A stretch of 64,000 nt of DNA from Burkholderiales bacterium (GTDB lineage: Bacteria > Pseudomonadota > Gammaproteobacteria > Burkholderiales > Nitrosomonadaceae). Where the stretch lies: NCBI GenBank assembly GCA_024235795.1, contig JACKLR010000003.1, positions 558,001 through 622,000 of the forward strand, in the 5' to 3' direction. Numbering within the stretch: position 1 is the stretch's first letter; each line of letters begins with the position of its first letter. Shown here in pieces: positions 1-8,185 of the stretch. The notes below the pieces were generated by a model. It ran no database searches, had not been told where the DNA came from, and saw nothing but the letters and a program-made list of their open reading frames with translations. Position numbers and translations under genes: made by a program.

Positions 1-81
1 TTTCTACTGAATCAGACGCCAGACCTGAAGGGTCTTGATTTAAAGCGCGACAAGGGAATAATGCGGGATATTGATCTGTGA
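1..81 (+). CDS. Phd/YefM-type antitoxin, C-terminal end (partial)
   Basis: The frame is open from the window edge for 26 codons and stops at 79-81. The visible tail contains LDLKRDKG and ends MRDIDL. This resembles the C-terminal toxin-binding end of Phd/YefM antitoxins, which often finish in a similar Arg-Asp-Lys...Arg-(Asp/Glu)-Ile-(Asp/Glu)-Leu pattern. The stop overlaps the GTG start of the following PIN toxin (GTGA), as expected for a translationally coupled toxin-antitoxin pair. The N-terminal DNA-binding part is outside the window, so the family call rests on the tail and the context. Confidence 0.6.
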   Translation, partial: FLLNQTPDLKGLDLKRDKGIMRDIDL

Positions 82-500
82 GAATGTTGCTCGATACGTG
101 CGTATTATCTGAACTTCGCAAGCCACAGTGTCATGAAAATGTGCGAAAAACAATAGAGGAATGTACTGAGGCATCCTTGTTTATCAGTGTCATCACTATT
201 GGTGAAATTACCAAGGGTGTAGAGTTACTAAAGGAAATTGAAAACCAGCGTAAACGAAAATTACAAAGTTGGTTGCAAACAATCGAATATTATTATGCTG
301 ATAGAATATTGCCTATCGATTTGGAAGTTTCCCGTATCTGGGGCGAGATCACAGCAACGGCACAAAAATCTGGACAAACGATTGCTGTCAGTGACGGTCT
401 AATTGCTGCCACGGCATTACGGCATGGACTTCATATTATGACAAGAAATGTTAACGACTTTAAACCGAGCGGCGCATTACTGGTCAATCCATGGGAGTAA
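78..500 (+). CDS. vapC: VapC-type PIN-domain toxin (ribonuclease)
   Basis: This 140-residue protein is a single PIN domain. The acidic metal-binding residues expected of the family are visible: D6 in LLDTCVLSE, E43 in ITIGEITKG, D106 in AVSDGLIAA and D127 in NVNDF. PIN toxins are Mg-dependent RNases that cut tRNA or rRNA and are held inactive by the cognate antitoxin. The form LLDTCVLSE...NPW is typical of FitB/VapC toxins paired with Phd-like antitoxins. The GTG at 78 overlaps the antitoxin stop; an ATG at 84 is the alternative start. Autoregulation by the TA complex is likely, but the promoter lies outside the window. Confidence 0.85.
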   Translation: MRMLLDTCVLSELRKPQCHENVRKTIEECTEASLFISVITIGEITKGVELLKEIENQRKRKLQSWLQTIEYYYADRILPIDLEVSRIWGEITATAQKSGQTIAVSDGLIAATALRHGLHIMTRNVNDFKPSGALLVNPWE

Positions 501-672
501 ATTTTAAACTTCCCATCGCCGCACACAGTCAACAAAACCGAAAAAAACCATCTCAAAACCCCTGCTCCTCCCTATACATGGATAACACCCCTGATCAGTA
601 ATTTTAAGCATTAACCAGGAAACAATTATCCGCAGGATTTGTATAAAATCTGGCATACTGACACTGATGTGA

Positions 673-1401
673 ATGCTGTCAAACGCAATTCACTTATTGT
701 CCTCATCCATTGATAATAAAGTTACGCTTATGCACTGGACGCATGTAATTCTGATTGTTTTGCTGACTATACTGGTCACCGTTGCAGGCACCTACTGGGC
801 GCTCAAAACGTATATTTTCGCTTCCGACTTTACCCCGGTAACGCTCAGCGCAAAAGAGGAAAGCGTGCTTGAGACCAAGCTGAGTGCACTGGGTTACGAA
901 TCCGGCTCTTCAACAACTGTGCACTCCAAAAGTACACAACCGGCACAAGAAGACGAATTTGATGAAAACGGCTTTCTAAAACCGGAAGCGTATTCCGAAA
1001 AAAATGCAACGCGTGCAGTCAGCTTTACAGAACGGGAACTGAATGCGTTTCTGGCCAAGAACACCGATCTTGCCCAGAAACTGGCCATCGATCTTGCTGA
1101 AGGACTGGTCAGCGCAAAGCTGCTGGTTCCGTTTGAAGAAGATTTTCCGATGCTCGGCGGAAAAACGCTGCGCTTAAATGCAGGAGTCGGTCTGACTTAC
1201 CAAAATGACAAACCCGTCATCGTCCTCAAGGGTATCAGCATCATGGGCGTGCCCATCCCCAACAGCTGGCTGGGCGGGATAAAAAATATCGATCTGGTCA
1301 GCGAGTTCGGCGCCGATCCGGGATTCTGGCAATCCTTTTCCGAAGGCGTCGAGAATATCCAGGTGTCAGACGGCCAGATCACGATCAAGCTGAAAGAATA
1401 G
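673..1401 (+). CDS. membrane-anchored protein of unknown function
   Basis: I do not recognise a named family. Near the N-terminus there is one hydrophobic segment (roughly residues 23-45 of the 242-residue form), followed by a soluble domain that probably faces the periplasm. It has a polar linker, a segment beginning SFTERELNAFLAKN, and a C-terminal part rich in short beta-like stretches ending QVSDGQITIKLKE. The layout suggests an anchored lipid- or ligand-binding beta domain, but that is inference. An ATG at 730 (MHWTHVIL) places the membrane segment right at the N-terminus and is an equally good start; neither start has a strong ribosome binding site. It converges on the yajD-like gene with only 9 bp between stops. 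Confidence 0.6.
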   Translation: MLSNAIHLLSSSIDNKVTLMHWTHVILIVLLTILVTVAGTYWALKTYIFASDFTPVTLSAKEESVLETKLSALGYESGSSTTVHSKSTQPAQEDEFDENGFLKPEAYSEKNATRAVSFTERELNAFLAKNTDLAQKLAIDLAEGLVSAKLLVPFEEDFPMLGGKTLRLNAGVGLTYQNDKPVIVLKGISIMGVPIPNSWLGGIKNIDLVSEFGADPGFWQSFSEGVENIQVSDGQITIKLKE

Positions 1402-1410
1402 CCCGGTCAG

Positions 1411-1770
1411 TCATGATTTTTTATTCAGCATATCCTTGAGATTGGCAAAAGGATTGTGGGTCGCCACGGACTCTGATTCGCGGATATCGGTGCGGCCCAT
1501 AAAGTCCTTGAGTTTGGCGTGCTCATTTTCATGACAATACGTGCACAGCAGTTCCCAGTTACTGCCATCGGGCGGGTTGTCATCATGATTGTTGTTTTTG
1601 TGGTGCACTTCGAGCAATTGCAGATTTTTATGGTCAAAAGTGCGCGCACAGCGGCCGCACACCCACGGAAATAATTTCAGCGCCTGTTCCCGATAGCCCT
1701 TGGCACGCTTTTCCGCATTACGCCGCGCTTCAAGAATAACGCGATCCAGTTTACCGGTTTCTTTCGCCAT
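1411..1770 (-). CDS. yajD: YajD-like HNH nuclease family protein
   Basis: This protein has 119 residues. A zinc-binding pair C38-x2-C41 is followed by the HNH core EVHHKNN (H56, H57), an Asn at 71 in SNWELLCTYCH, and a second zinc pair C76/C79 with H80. The arrangement matches the small YajD HNH proteins of proteobacteria, whose cellular role is poorly known. The start at 1770 (MAKETG) is preferred over an upstream in-frame ATG because AAGGGGA lies about 9 nt before it. N-terminal basic helices may contact nucleic acid. It is transcribed divergently from the TolQ-like gene. Confidence 0.85.
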   Translation of the reverse strand: MAKETGKLDRVILEARRNAEKRAKGYREQALKLFPWVCGRCARTFDHKNLQLLEVHHKNNNHDDNPPDGSNWELLCTYCHENEHAKLKDFMGRTDIRESESVATHNPFANLKDMLNKKS

Positions 1771-1862
1771 ATCAGATTTCCCCTTAAACAATGCCGGATA
1801 TGGCAGTATAGCGATTTTTCGGTATCGGTATGCAATACTTCCTCACATGACGAAACTCGTAT

Positions 1863-1891
1863 TCAACAATTTGTTTTTATGCTCGTATAGT
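1863..1891 (+). promoter_or_regulatory. candidate sigma70-type promoter for the TolQ/TolR-like operon
   Basis: TCAACA at 1863-1868 and TATAGT at 1886-1891 are separated by 17 bp. The -10 hexamer matches consensus at five of six positions and the -35 at four. Transcription would start near 1898, leaving a leader of about 50 nt before the ATG at 1948. The call comes from sequence pattern only. Confidence 0.4.
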
Positions 1892-1947
1892 CTGTGTACC
1901 CCGAAAAGAATTTTTTGAAATGGACTTTTCCAATCCGGAGTTAATTT

Positions 1948-2595
1948 ATGGAATACCTTAACCAAGCCTGGGTCATCTTAAAACTGGGGGGTTACATCAT
2001 CATCCCGTTATCGCTGCTCGGTATCATCGCGCTGGCGATCATGATTGAAAAAGCATTTGTCTACTGGCGTTTTGCCCGGCTTTCGCGCGACCTGGCCAAC
2101 CTGATAGAAACTTATGGCTTCAAATGGGAAGATCTGGAAAAAATCCTGTCCGGTCTTGACCGGCGTCATTATTACAAGCGTTTTTTTGAAGTCGTGATTG
2201 CAAACCGGCACCAACCGTCCTGGTGGACCGAATCGCGCGCGGCTGATGAAGCGCAGATCATCGAAGAATCGCTGGCGCGCCGGCTCTGGGCGCTGGACAC
2301 CATCGTGACCGCAGCACCGCTGCTCGGTCTGGTGGGCACCGTGATTGGCATGATGAGCGCGTTTCAGGTCATCGGCAGCGAAGGCATCGTCAATCCGACC
2401 GCGGTAACCGGCGGCGTTGCCGAGGCGCTGATTGCAACCGTGATCGGCCTCATTATCGCGCTGATTGCACTGTTCGGATTCAATTATTTCTCCCGCCTGC
2501 AATCGCAAACCATGGATGAAATGGAACGGCTCGGCACGCGCCTGATCGACCATATACGGCTGGATCAAAAGGAAGAACCCCATGAAACTGCGTAA
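1948..2595 (+). CDS. MotA/TolQ/ExbB-family proton channel protein
   Basis: This 215-residue inner-membrane protein has a hydrophobic helix at about 13-35 and two more helices in the C-terminal third. The conserved block TAAPLLGLVGTVIGMMSAFQ, then AVTGGVAEALIATVIGLIIAL, is the TolQ/ExbB pore-lining signature. With the TolR/ExbD partner it should form a proton-driven energiser that powers a periplasmic-spanning protein. A GGAG lies about 9 nt before the ATG. It overlaps the next gene by 14 bp, so the two are co-translated. The absence of tolA, tolB and pal nearby argues against the Tol-Pal operon itself. Confidence 0.88.
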   Translation: MEYLNQAWVILKLGGYIIIPLSLLGIIALAIMIEKAFVYWRFARLSRDLANLIETYGFKWEDLEKILSGLDRRHYYKRFFEVVIANRHQPSWWTESRAADEAQIIEESLARRLWALDTIVTAAPLLGLVGTVIGMMSAFQVIGSEGIVNPTAVTGGVAEALIATVIGLIIALIALFGFNYFSRLQSQTMDEMERLGTRLIDHIRLDQKEEPHETA

Positions 2596-2983
2596 ATCCA
2601 GAATACCGCGTAAAGGCTATATCCAGATCATTCCCATGATCGATGTCATGTTCTTTCTGCTCGCCACATTCATGTTGGCATCGTTGTCGATGCAGAAACT
2701 GGACTCGCTGCAGGTGAATCTGCCCAAAGGTCAGGCCGAAAAACTCAGCGAGGAAAAACCGGTCACGCTCACGCTGACCAAAGACAGCGAAATCTTTATC
2801 AACCAGGAACCCGTTACCCTCGATACGCTGGCCAAAACACTCAAACCGCTGATCCAGAATGCCCAGCCGAAGCTCATCGTTTCGGCGGACAGCGAAGCGC
2901 CGCAAGGCATCGTCGTACAGGCCATGCTGCAGGCGCGGCATGCGGGCGTGCAGCAGTTCTTGATCGCGGTGCAGCACAAGTAA
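2582..2983 (+). CDS. ExbD/TolR-family biopolymer transport protein
   Basis: This 133-residue protein has a short basic N-terminus, one transmembrane helix, and a periplasmic domain. The helix region carries IPMIDVMFFLLATFM, including the conserved proton-carrying Asp of ExbD/TolR (about D21). It is the partner of the upstream TolQ/ExbB-like protein, overlapping it by 14 bp with a GGAAGAA site just before the ATG. The periplasmic part (AQPKLIVSADSEAPQGIVVQAM) follows the family pattern in which this domain dimerises and contacts the energised partner. The product that follows at 2991 is the probable partner. Confidence 0.88.
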   Translation: MKLRKSRIPRKGYIQIIPMIDVMFFLLATFMLASLSMQKLDSLQVNLPKGQAEKLSEEKPVTLTLTKDSEIFINQEPVTLDTLAKTLKPLIQNAQPKLIVSADSEAPQGIVVQAMLQARHAGVQQFLIAVQHK

Positions 2984-2990
2984 GCCCGCA

Positions 2991-3893
2991 ATGCACGCAC
3001 GACCCATGGCAATGACCAGCTCAAGATCGCTGGAAGTCCGTCTCTGGTGGCCGCTGCCGCTGGCGGTTCTGATCTGGCTGCTGATCATCTGGGCGTTCGG
3101 ATTTTTTATCGCACAAACCGATGACGAGATTGACGCGGCCATATCAATCCCCGATGCCATCGAAGCAGAATTTATCGAATTACCGGAACGTTCGCAGCCG
3201 CAGGAAGCAGCCCCGCCACCGCCCAAGGGTGTTGAAACACCGCCCGAACCCGCTCAGCGGCCGGAACCGGCGCCGCAATTGAAAACACCGCCGTCACCAC
3301 GCGTCCGCCCCGCCTCGCCGCCCAGGCAACCGCCCATCACACGCGACGCCATTGAACCCGCGAAAACGCCGCAAAAAGCGGATACGCCCGCGCCAACCGA
3401 TTTGTCGGAGTTTATCAACCAGAGAAGGCCGCAGCCGCAACAACCTGCCGCCCCAAGCCGTCCGGCCGGTATTTTCGACGGCCCCGAATACGCCCGCAAC
3501 AGCAATACCGAACCGCAGCCCTCGGCGGAGGAAATCCGCATGGCAAAAGTGCGGCGCAACCTGCAAACACCCGGCACCAGCGGCATTTTCCAGATCCTCG
3601 AAATACGGTCGCATTACGCCCGTTTCTCGTTCCGCGCATGGACCACCAACGTCAGCAATCCGCGCCGCGAAATCATCCAGGTCGAAACAGAACCCGGCGG
3701 CAACATCGAACGCGCCGTTATCCGCCGCATGATTCAGCTCATCCGCCAGTACCACCAGGAAGACTTCAACTGGGAATCGCACCGCCTCAACCGCGTCATC
3801 GTGCTGTCCGCACGGCCCGGGGATCAGGAAGGGCTGGAAGATTTCCTGATGCGCGAGTTTTTCGGCGAACCGTTGCCGCCGTATATGCGGTAG
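2991..3893 (+). CDS. TonB-like proline-rich energy-transducing protein
   Basis: This 300-residue protein has a short cytoplasmic tail, one transmembrane helix (about 20-42), a long proline-rich stretch (about 65-165, with many Pro-Glu, Pro-Arg and Pro-Pro pairs) and a folded C-terminal domain from about 195. This is the TonB/TolA layout, and the position directly behind an ExbB/ExbD-like pair supports energy transduction across the periplasm. The C-terminal domain contains YARFSFRAWTTN and is not a canonical TonB CTD that I recognise, so the outer-membrane partner is unknown. It starts 7 bp after the ExbD stop. An in-frame ATG at 3006 is an alternative. Confidence 0.6.
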   Translation: MHARPMAMTSSRSLEVRLWWPLPLAVLIWLLIIWAFGFFIAQTDDEIDAAISIPDAIEAEFIELPERSQPQEAAPPPPKGVETPPEPAQRPEPAPQLKTPPSPRVRPASPPRQPPITRDAIEPAKTPQKADTPAPTDLSEFINQRRPQPQQPAAPSRPAGIFDGPEYARNSNTEPQPSAEEIRMAKVRRNLQTPGTSGIFQILEIRSHYARFSFRAWTTNVSNPRREIIQVETEPGGNIERAVIRRMIQLIRQYHQEDFNWESHRLNRVIVLSARPGDQEGLEDFLMREFFGEPLPPYMR

Positions 3894-4351
3894 GATGTGC
3901 CGACGCAAGGAGGCACATCGTTCGCGATTTAATGCGCCTGGCGGCACATCCTGCCCCCTGAGTCTTTTTCTGCGCACTTCCTGATGATACCAACGCAAGT
4001 CATTTACCAGAGCGCTGTTGTTGCGGTTGGATACAATTGTCTGGCCGGGTAACGGCAAATCGTACCAGTCCGTTTTGCTCGCTCTGATGACGTAAGGTAA
4101 ATGTAATGCGCATAGCGCAGCCAACGATTGTTATTGTTTCCGAACTTTATGGAATCGGCAGAACCTTTTTTTTTCAGAAAGCAGCACGCCAGCATCGAAA
4201 AATTAATTCAGTAATGTATGCTCAATGCCGATATTTCAGAAGATTTTATTCAATTTGCGACGATGCGCATTCACGGGTGAGTGAAAAATCTTTTCAAGAT
4301 GGGCAATCCAACGCAAAACAAGGCGGAAACTGTTAATCAAGCAAGGAAAAA
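3894..4351 (+). other. 458-bp intergenic stretch with one short hairpin
   Basis: No convincing gene is seen. An 8-bp inverted repeat, GATGTGCC (3894-3901) and GGCACATC (3912-3919), directly follows the stop of the TonB-like gene and could act in 3' end formation, although no T-run follows. GGCACATCC recurs near 3942. Open frames here (for example 4106-4336 plus and 4004-4195 minus) lack ribosome binding sites and recognisable domains. The 3' end carries AAGGAAAAA, the ribosome binding site of the next gene. Confidence 0.45.
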
Positions 4352-5530
4352 ATGATGAAGCTCGATCTCAAGAATGTAAAGCAAATCGTTACGATTATAT
4401 GCGGCGCGATCCTACTCGGCAGCGGAGCATGGTATGCCATGGAGATTGTTATGGAGGATCAATCACTGTCATCAGAATCTTCACCGTTGCCAACCGCTTC
4501 GCTTCCTCAGTCAACAGCAGTTGAAGCTAAAACAGAGGTAGTGGCAGAAGGAGAGACCGATGCAGAGATGCAGATAGAGACAGATTCTGATTATCCACCT
4601 TCCGCTATGGTGGAAAAATCACCCGGCCAGCTGATCGATGAAATCATTACTGCCTCCGGTTTGCATAAACAGATCAGGGAAATTCCCGACAAGATTATGA
4701 TGGGCGCCAAACAGTCCTCGGCAATGCCGCGCAACCCTGACGCAGTTAAACAGGTTGAAAAAATCATGTCAGAATCGTTCAAACCGGAGCACTTTCATCA
4801 GCGCATCCGCAAAGCACTACTAAAGGATTTTGATCATGATCGTATTGCAGGATTATTGGAATTTTATCATTCACCGCTCGTGAGAAAGATGCAGGCATTT
4901 GAGCAACGCGATATTCAATCCGATGCGCTTGAAAGTTTCATGGATAGGCTTATTCATGCGCCATTATCGGAAGAACGTTTCCGACTGGTTCGCGAATATG
5001 ATTCCGCCACCAATATTACCGATTTTGCTGTCGAACTCGTGACCGGAACAACACGCGCCATGATGATGGGAGCGACAAGCGGCGACATGAACAAAATGAC
5101 CGCATTTGATGCGGATTTTGCGAAGCACAGGAAAGATTTGACCGACACGATGCGCAACGTGATGCTGGTCACACTGGTTTATGTATACCGGGAAGCCAGC
5201 GATGCCGAACTTGCAGAATATGTTGATTTCTTCACTTCCGAAGACAGCAAGTGGTTTGAAACACTCTCAATGGCTACGCTACTTGAGGAATTTCATGCCG
5301 GTGCGCAATTTGCCGGGGAACGTCTTGCTGCATTAACTCAGACAAAACATGCAAGCGCCGAAGAATCAGCACGCACGACCACAGAAGTGCAGCACAACGA
5401 TACTGCCCCGGATACTCCAAGAAAAACCAGGGCACCTACCTTGACCGCGAGATCGAATCTGGATGCTCGAATGTGCCTCAACCTTGCCAGTAACGCCGAG
5501 ATACAACGCTGTGCCGAGGATTTTCGTTAA
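4352..5530 (+). CDS. DUF2059-like membrane-anchored protein
   Basis: This 392-residue protein has an N-terminal membrane segment (about 10-30), a Ser/Thr/Glu-rich linker to about 90, then a mostly alpha-helical region. The pattern FKPEHFHQRIRKALLKDFDHD...LLEFYHSPLVRKMQAFEQ resembles the DUF2059 family, in which helices end in a 'tyrosine...glycine/valine..K' motif. A second related stretch (YVDFFTSEDSKWFETLS) follows about 120 residues later, suggesting a duplicated unit. Function is unknown. The C-terminus carries a pair of cysteines in MCLNLASNAEIQRC. It starts at tandem ATGs behind AAGGAAAAA. The likely location is the periplasmic face of the inner membrane. Confidence 0.55.
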   Translation: MMKLDLKNVKQIVTIICGAILLGSGAWYAMEIVMEDQSLSSESSPLPTASLPQSTAVEAKTEVVAEGETDAEMQIETDSDYPPSAMVEKSPGQLIDEIITASGLHKQIREIPDKIMMGAKQSSAMPRNPDAVKQVEKIMSESFKPEHFHQRIRKALLKDFDHDRIAGLLEFYHSPLVRKMQAFEQRDIQSDALESFMDRLIHAPLSEERFRLVREYDSATNITDFAVELVTGTTRAMMMGATSGDMNKMTAFDADFAKHRKDLTDTMRNVMLVTLVYVYREASDAELAEYVDFFTSEDSKWFETLSMATLLEEFHAGAQFAGERLAALTQTKHASAEESARTTTEVQHNDTAPDTPRKTRAPTLTARSNLDARMCLNLASNAEIQRCAEDFR

Positions 5531-5595
5531 GTAAAAATCTATTTATTCGCGAGCTTACCTTACCCCGCAAAGGACAAAAGCGCAAAGATCAAAGG

Positions 5596-6816
5596 TCAAA
5601 AATCCCTGGCGATACGAATGCCGAGGTAGTCGCTCGCATTTCCGGCATCGTTTTTGACCCGGAAGGCTGATCGCAGGAATTGCGGCAGATTGATCCACGA
5701 CCCGCCGCGAACTACCCGGCGGCGGCAGTCGCCGATATTTGCTTCGAGCCAGGCGGAGCCGTCGACCGGCACGCCCCGGTAGTTTTCATGCCAGCAATCC
5801 TGCACCCATTCCCAAACGTTGCCGGCGGTATCGTGCAGCCCGAAGGCATTGGCCTTGAACGAACCAACCGGCGCGGTTTGCCTGCCGTCACATTGACTGC
5901 CGCAACCGTAACAGACCGCATTGTTCCTGCCAATGTTATCGCCCCACCAGTAGGCCGTTTGCGTCCCGGCCCTTGCGGCGTATTCCCATTCCGCTTCGGT
6001 TGGCAGGCGGTACCGCTTGCCGGTTATCTCCGACAGCCATTGCACATACGCCTGCGCGTCGTCAAATGTCACATTGATGACTGGGCGGCTGCCGCGCCCC
6101 ATACCGCAATCGTCCGGTAATTCGCGCCGGGTTGCTATGGCAAACGCGTCGTATTCGTCAAACGTAACTTGGTATTTACCGAGCTCGAAAGCGTAGCCGA
6201 TGGTGACTGCATGTTGCGGGCCTTCGTTACCAAGTCTCCCTGCTTCAGTATCCGGCGAGCCCATCAGGAAAGTGCCGGGCTCGATATGCACCATTTCGGG
6301 TTCGAATGAGAGACCAAAGCCTGGCGCACTCGATTGCTCACGTGTTGGGTGCTGTGCATCGGCGGCTCTTTCCATAATCTGGATCAGCCGATCAACATCC
6401 GCATGGAACCGTTCATCGCTGATTTCATGGGCGTTATGCTGTATCAGTGGTATCAGGCTTTCGGGTAACCCAGCTGTTTTGGGCATGACGGCACCATCGA
6501 CCAGAACCGGAATCACGCGGATTTTGCGCTCGAGCAGGGCAGCAATTTCAATCCGCACCCTGTCGTCCGGATGATCCAGCAGCCGTTGCCCGGTTGCGTC
6601 GGCGTTATCAAGCCAGCGCTTGCCGATCAGCACCACAGCCACCGCTACCGATTTCAGCGTGTTATCAATGACGTCATGAAAAACATCACCCGGTTCAATC
6701 CGGTCGATGTCCATAAAAACCTGATCACGGCCAAAATGACCGGCTAGCCGGTCATAGATGCGGTCCGCGCAGCCTGACGTGTCATCGCGGCGATAGTTAA
6801 TGAAAATCCTGGGCAT
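5596..6816 (-). CDS. TIR domain fused to FGE-sulfatase (SUMF1-like) domain protein
   Basis: This protein has 406 residues. Residues 1-150 form a bacterial TIR domain (IFINYRRDD at 4-12, FMDIDRIEPGD at 34-44, and RIEIAALLERKIRVIPVLVDGA with a conserved Glu near 90, the position of the NADase glutamate in catalytic TIRs). Residues 170-406 form a formylglycine-generating-enzyme-like fold (MVHIEPGTFLMGS, RLPTEAEWEYAARAG, GLHDTAGNVWEWVQD, RVVRGGSW). In true FGE two redox/copper cysteines follow GGS; here that segment (GGSWINLPQFLRSAFR) has none, so formylglycine formation is unlikely. A sensor/effector role, with the FGE fold binding a ligand and TIR signalling or degrading NAD, is inference. It is a lone gene. 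Confidence 0.82.
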   Translation of the reverse strand: MPRIFINYRRDDTSGCADRIYDRLAGHFGRDQVFMDIDRIEPGDVFHDVIDNTLKSVAVAVVLIGKRWLDNADATGQRLLDHPDDRVRIEIAALLERKIRVIPVLVDGAVMPKTAGLPESLIPLIQHNAHEISDERFHADVDRLIQIMERAADAQHPTREQSSAPGFGLSFEPEMVHIEPGTFLMGSPDTEAGRLGNEGPQHAVTIGYAFELGKYQVTFDEYDAFAIATRRELPDDCGMGRGSRPVINVTFDDAQAYVQWLSEITGKRYRLPTEAEWEYAARAGTQTAYWWGDNIGRNNAVCYGCGSQCDGRQTAPVGSFKANAFGLHDTAGNVWEWVQDCWHENYRGVPVDGSAWLEANIGDCRRRVVRGGSWINLPQFLRSAFRVKNDAGNASDYLGIRIARDF

Positions 6817-6988
6817 TGGGATTGATAGTTACTTTTCCGGGCAATCGGTTTCGAATTTTACATAAAAAAGTTTGTATCATATCACTGTTGCTTCGCTGCC
6901 TGACAGCAATACTGCATCTATAACACTCGGGCAACTTCCATCGTTCATCACATCCTGCATATTCTTTGCCATCCCATCCCAACCCCAT

Positions 6989-8185
6989 CTACTCTCTCCT
7001 TATGCGCATTCCATGCGCCAGCTGCTCATCCGGATGGGTGATGATTTCTTCGCCTTCCCGCAGTCCATCGAGTATCTGCGCGCGCAGGCCGCTGCGTTTG
7101 CCGGGCTCGACGGTTCTGAGCTCGGCCTTGTTTGATTTGCCGGCAACAAAAACCGCCCAGCCGGCTTCATGACGGAACAACGCGTTCTGCGGAATCTGCA
7201 ATACATTTTCCCCTTGCCAAAGTATGAATCTGGTATCCACGCGGTATCCGTCACCCAACCGCACCCAGTGTTGCGGTGGCGAGGTGAACTCGACGATGAC
7301 GCGCACGCGCTGTTCTTCAACGCCCAGTGCCGATATTTTTGTGAACCCGGCCGGTTCGATAATCTGAACCCGGCCTTCAAGTGGTTGCTCGCCGCCCCAA
7401 CGGCTGAACTCGACCGGCAAGCCTGACTTAATGCGGACCGCATCGCTCGACAATACTTCAACGACGACTTCCAGTGCATGCGCATCGCCGATTTCCATTA
7501 ATACCTGCCCGGCGGCAACAGTGCCTTCGCTCTCGCGGTAGATAACCAGTATCTGGCCGTCAACGGGCGCATGAACGACGACATGTTCACCCAGTTCTTC
7601 CCGGCCTTCCGAAGCAAAATGACTGAGCGCATTGCGCGCTTCCTGCAATGTATAGCGCGCTGTTTCCACAGCAAAACCGGCCGACTCCAGATTAGCCGCC
7701 GTGCGGCGTTTTTCTGATTCCGCCCGCTCAAGCGCACTGAGCGCAATGAGCTTTTTGTCATAGATTTTACGAATACGCAGATATTCCGCATGCGCGAATT
7801 CAGCACTGGCTTTGTCCGCAGTCACTCTGGCCTGCGCGGTACGCAGCGCTGCTTCGGCTGCGGCAACGCGATCTTCTGCTTCCGCCTTGCTGCGCGGATC
7901 AAGCAGCACGGATTTCAGCGGCGTGATTTCGCACAGCATCTCACCCGCCGCTACCGAATCGCCCACCTCCCAATGCAAGCGGTGCATCACCCCGGCCACA
8001 GGCGCAGAAATTTTAAAGCGGTCTTTGACGCGCGTTTTGCCTTCTTCTTCAATAGTCACTTGAAACAGGCCACGCTTGACTGCTGCCGTTTCCACCAAGA
8101 CCGGTTTGGGCATAAACCCGTAAATCAATGCACCCGTCAAACAAAGAGCGAAAATGACCAACGCATATCTACGCTGCACGATCAT
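6989..8185 (-). CDS. HlyD/RND-type periplasmic adaptor (membrane fusion protein)
   Basis: This 398-residue protein has an N-terminal anchor (about 6-24). A lipoyl-like half follows (ISAPVAGVMHRLHWEVGDSVAAGEMLCEITP), then a long alpha-helical hairpin (about 100-200) rich in Ala/Glu/Arg, a second lipoyl half (VVVHAPVDGQILVIYRESEG) and beta-barrel and membrane-proximal domains. This is the order of membrane-fusion proteins that bridge an inner-membrane exporter to an outer-membrane channel. It is the last gene of the minus-strand export operon. It overlaps the preceding lycopene-cyclase-like gene by 17 bp and has a GGAGGG site 6 nt before its ATG. No outer-membrane channel gene is present here. 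Confidence 0.85.
   Translation of the reverse strand: MIVQRRYALVIFALCLTGALIYGFMPKPVLVETAAVKRGLFQVTIEEEGKTRVKDRFKISAPVAGVMHRLHWEVGDSVAAGEMLCEITPLKSVLLDPRSKAEAEDRVAAAEAALRTAQARVTADKASAEFAHAEYLRIRKIYDKKLIALSALERAESEKRRTAANLESAGFAVETARYTLQEARNALSHFASEGREELGEHVVVHAPVDGQILVIYRESEGTVAAGQVLMEIGDAHALEVVVEVLSSDAVRIKSGLPVEFSRWGGEQPLEGRVQIIEPAGFTKISALGVEEQRVRVIVEFTSPPQHWVRLGDGYRVDTRFILWQGENVLQIPQNALFRHEAGWAVFVAGKSNKAELRTVEPGKRSGLRAQILDGLREGEEIITHPDEQLAHGMRIRRE

Noticed and set aside
2480..3226. Long minus-strand frames opposite the TolQ/TolR/TonB-like genes (also 3294-4124)
   Set aside because: They are mirror frames of GC-rich coding sequence, with no family features, and the plus-strand genes are well supported.
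4106..4336. Open frame of 76 codons (plus) upstream of the DUF2059-like gene
   Set aside because: No ribosome binding site, no recognisable domain and a composition rich in Arg/Gln/Cys typical of non-coding frames. It ends just before the true gene's ribosome binding site.
5596..6816. Diversity-generating retroelement target (FGE/CLec fold)
   Set aside because: The fold would suit a variable protein, but no reverse transcriptase, template repeat or adenine-mutated repeat is seen in the flanks.
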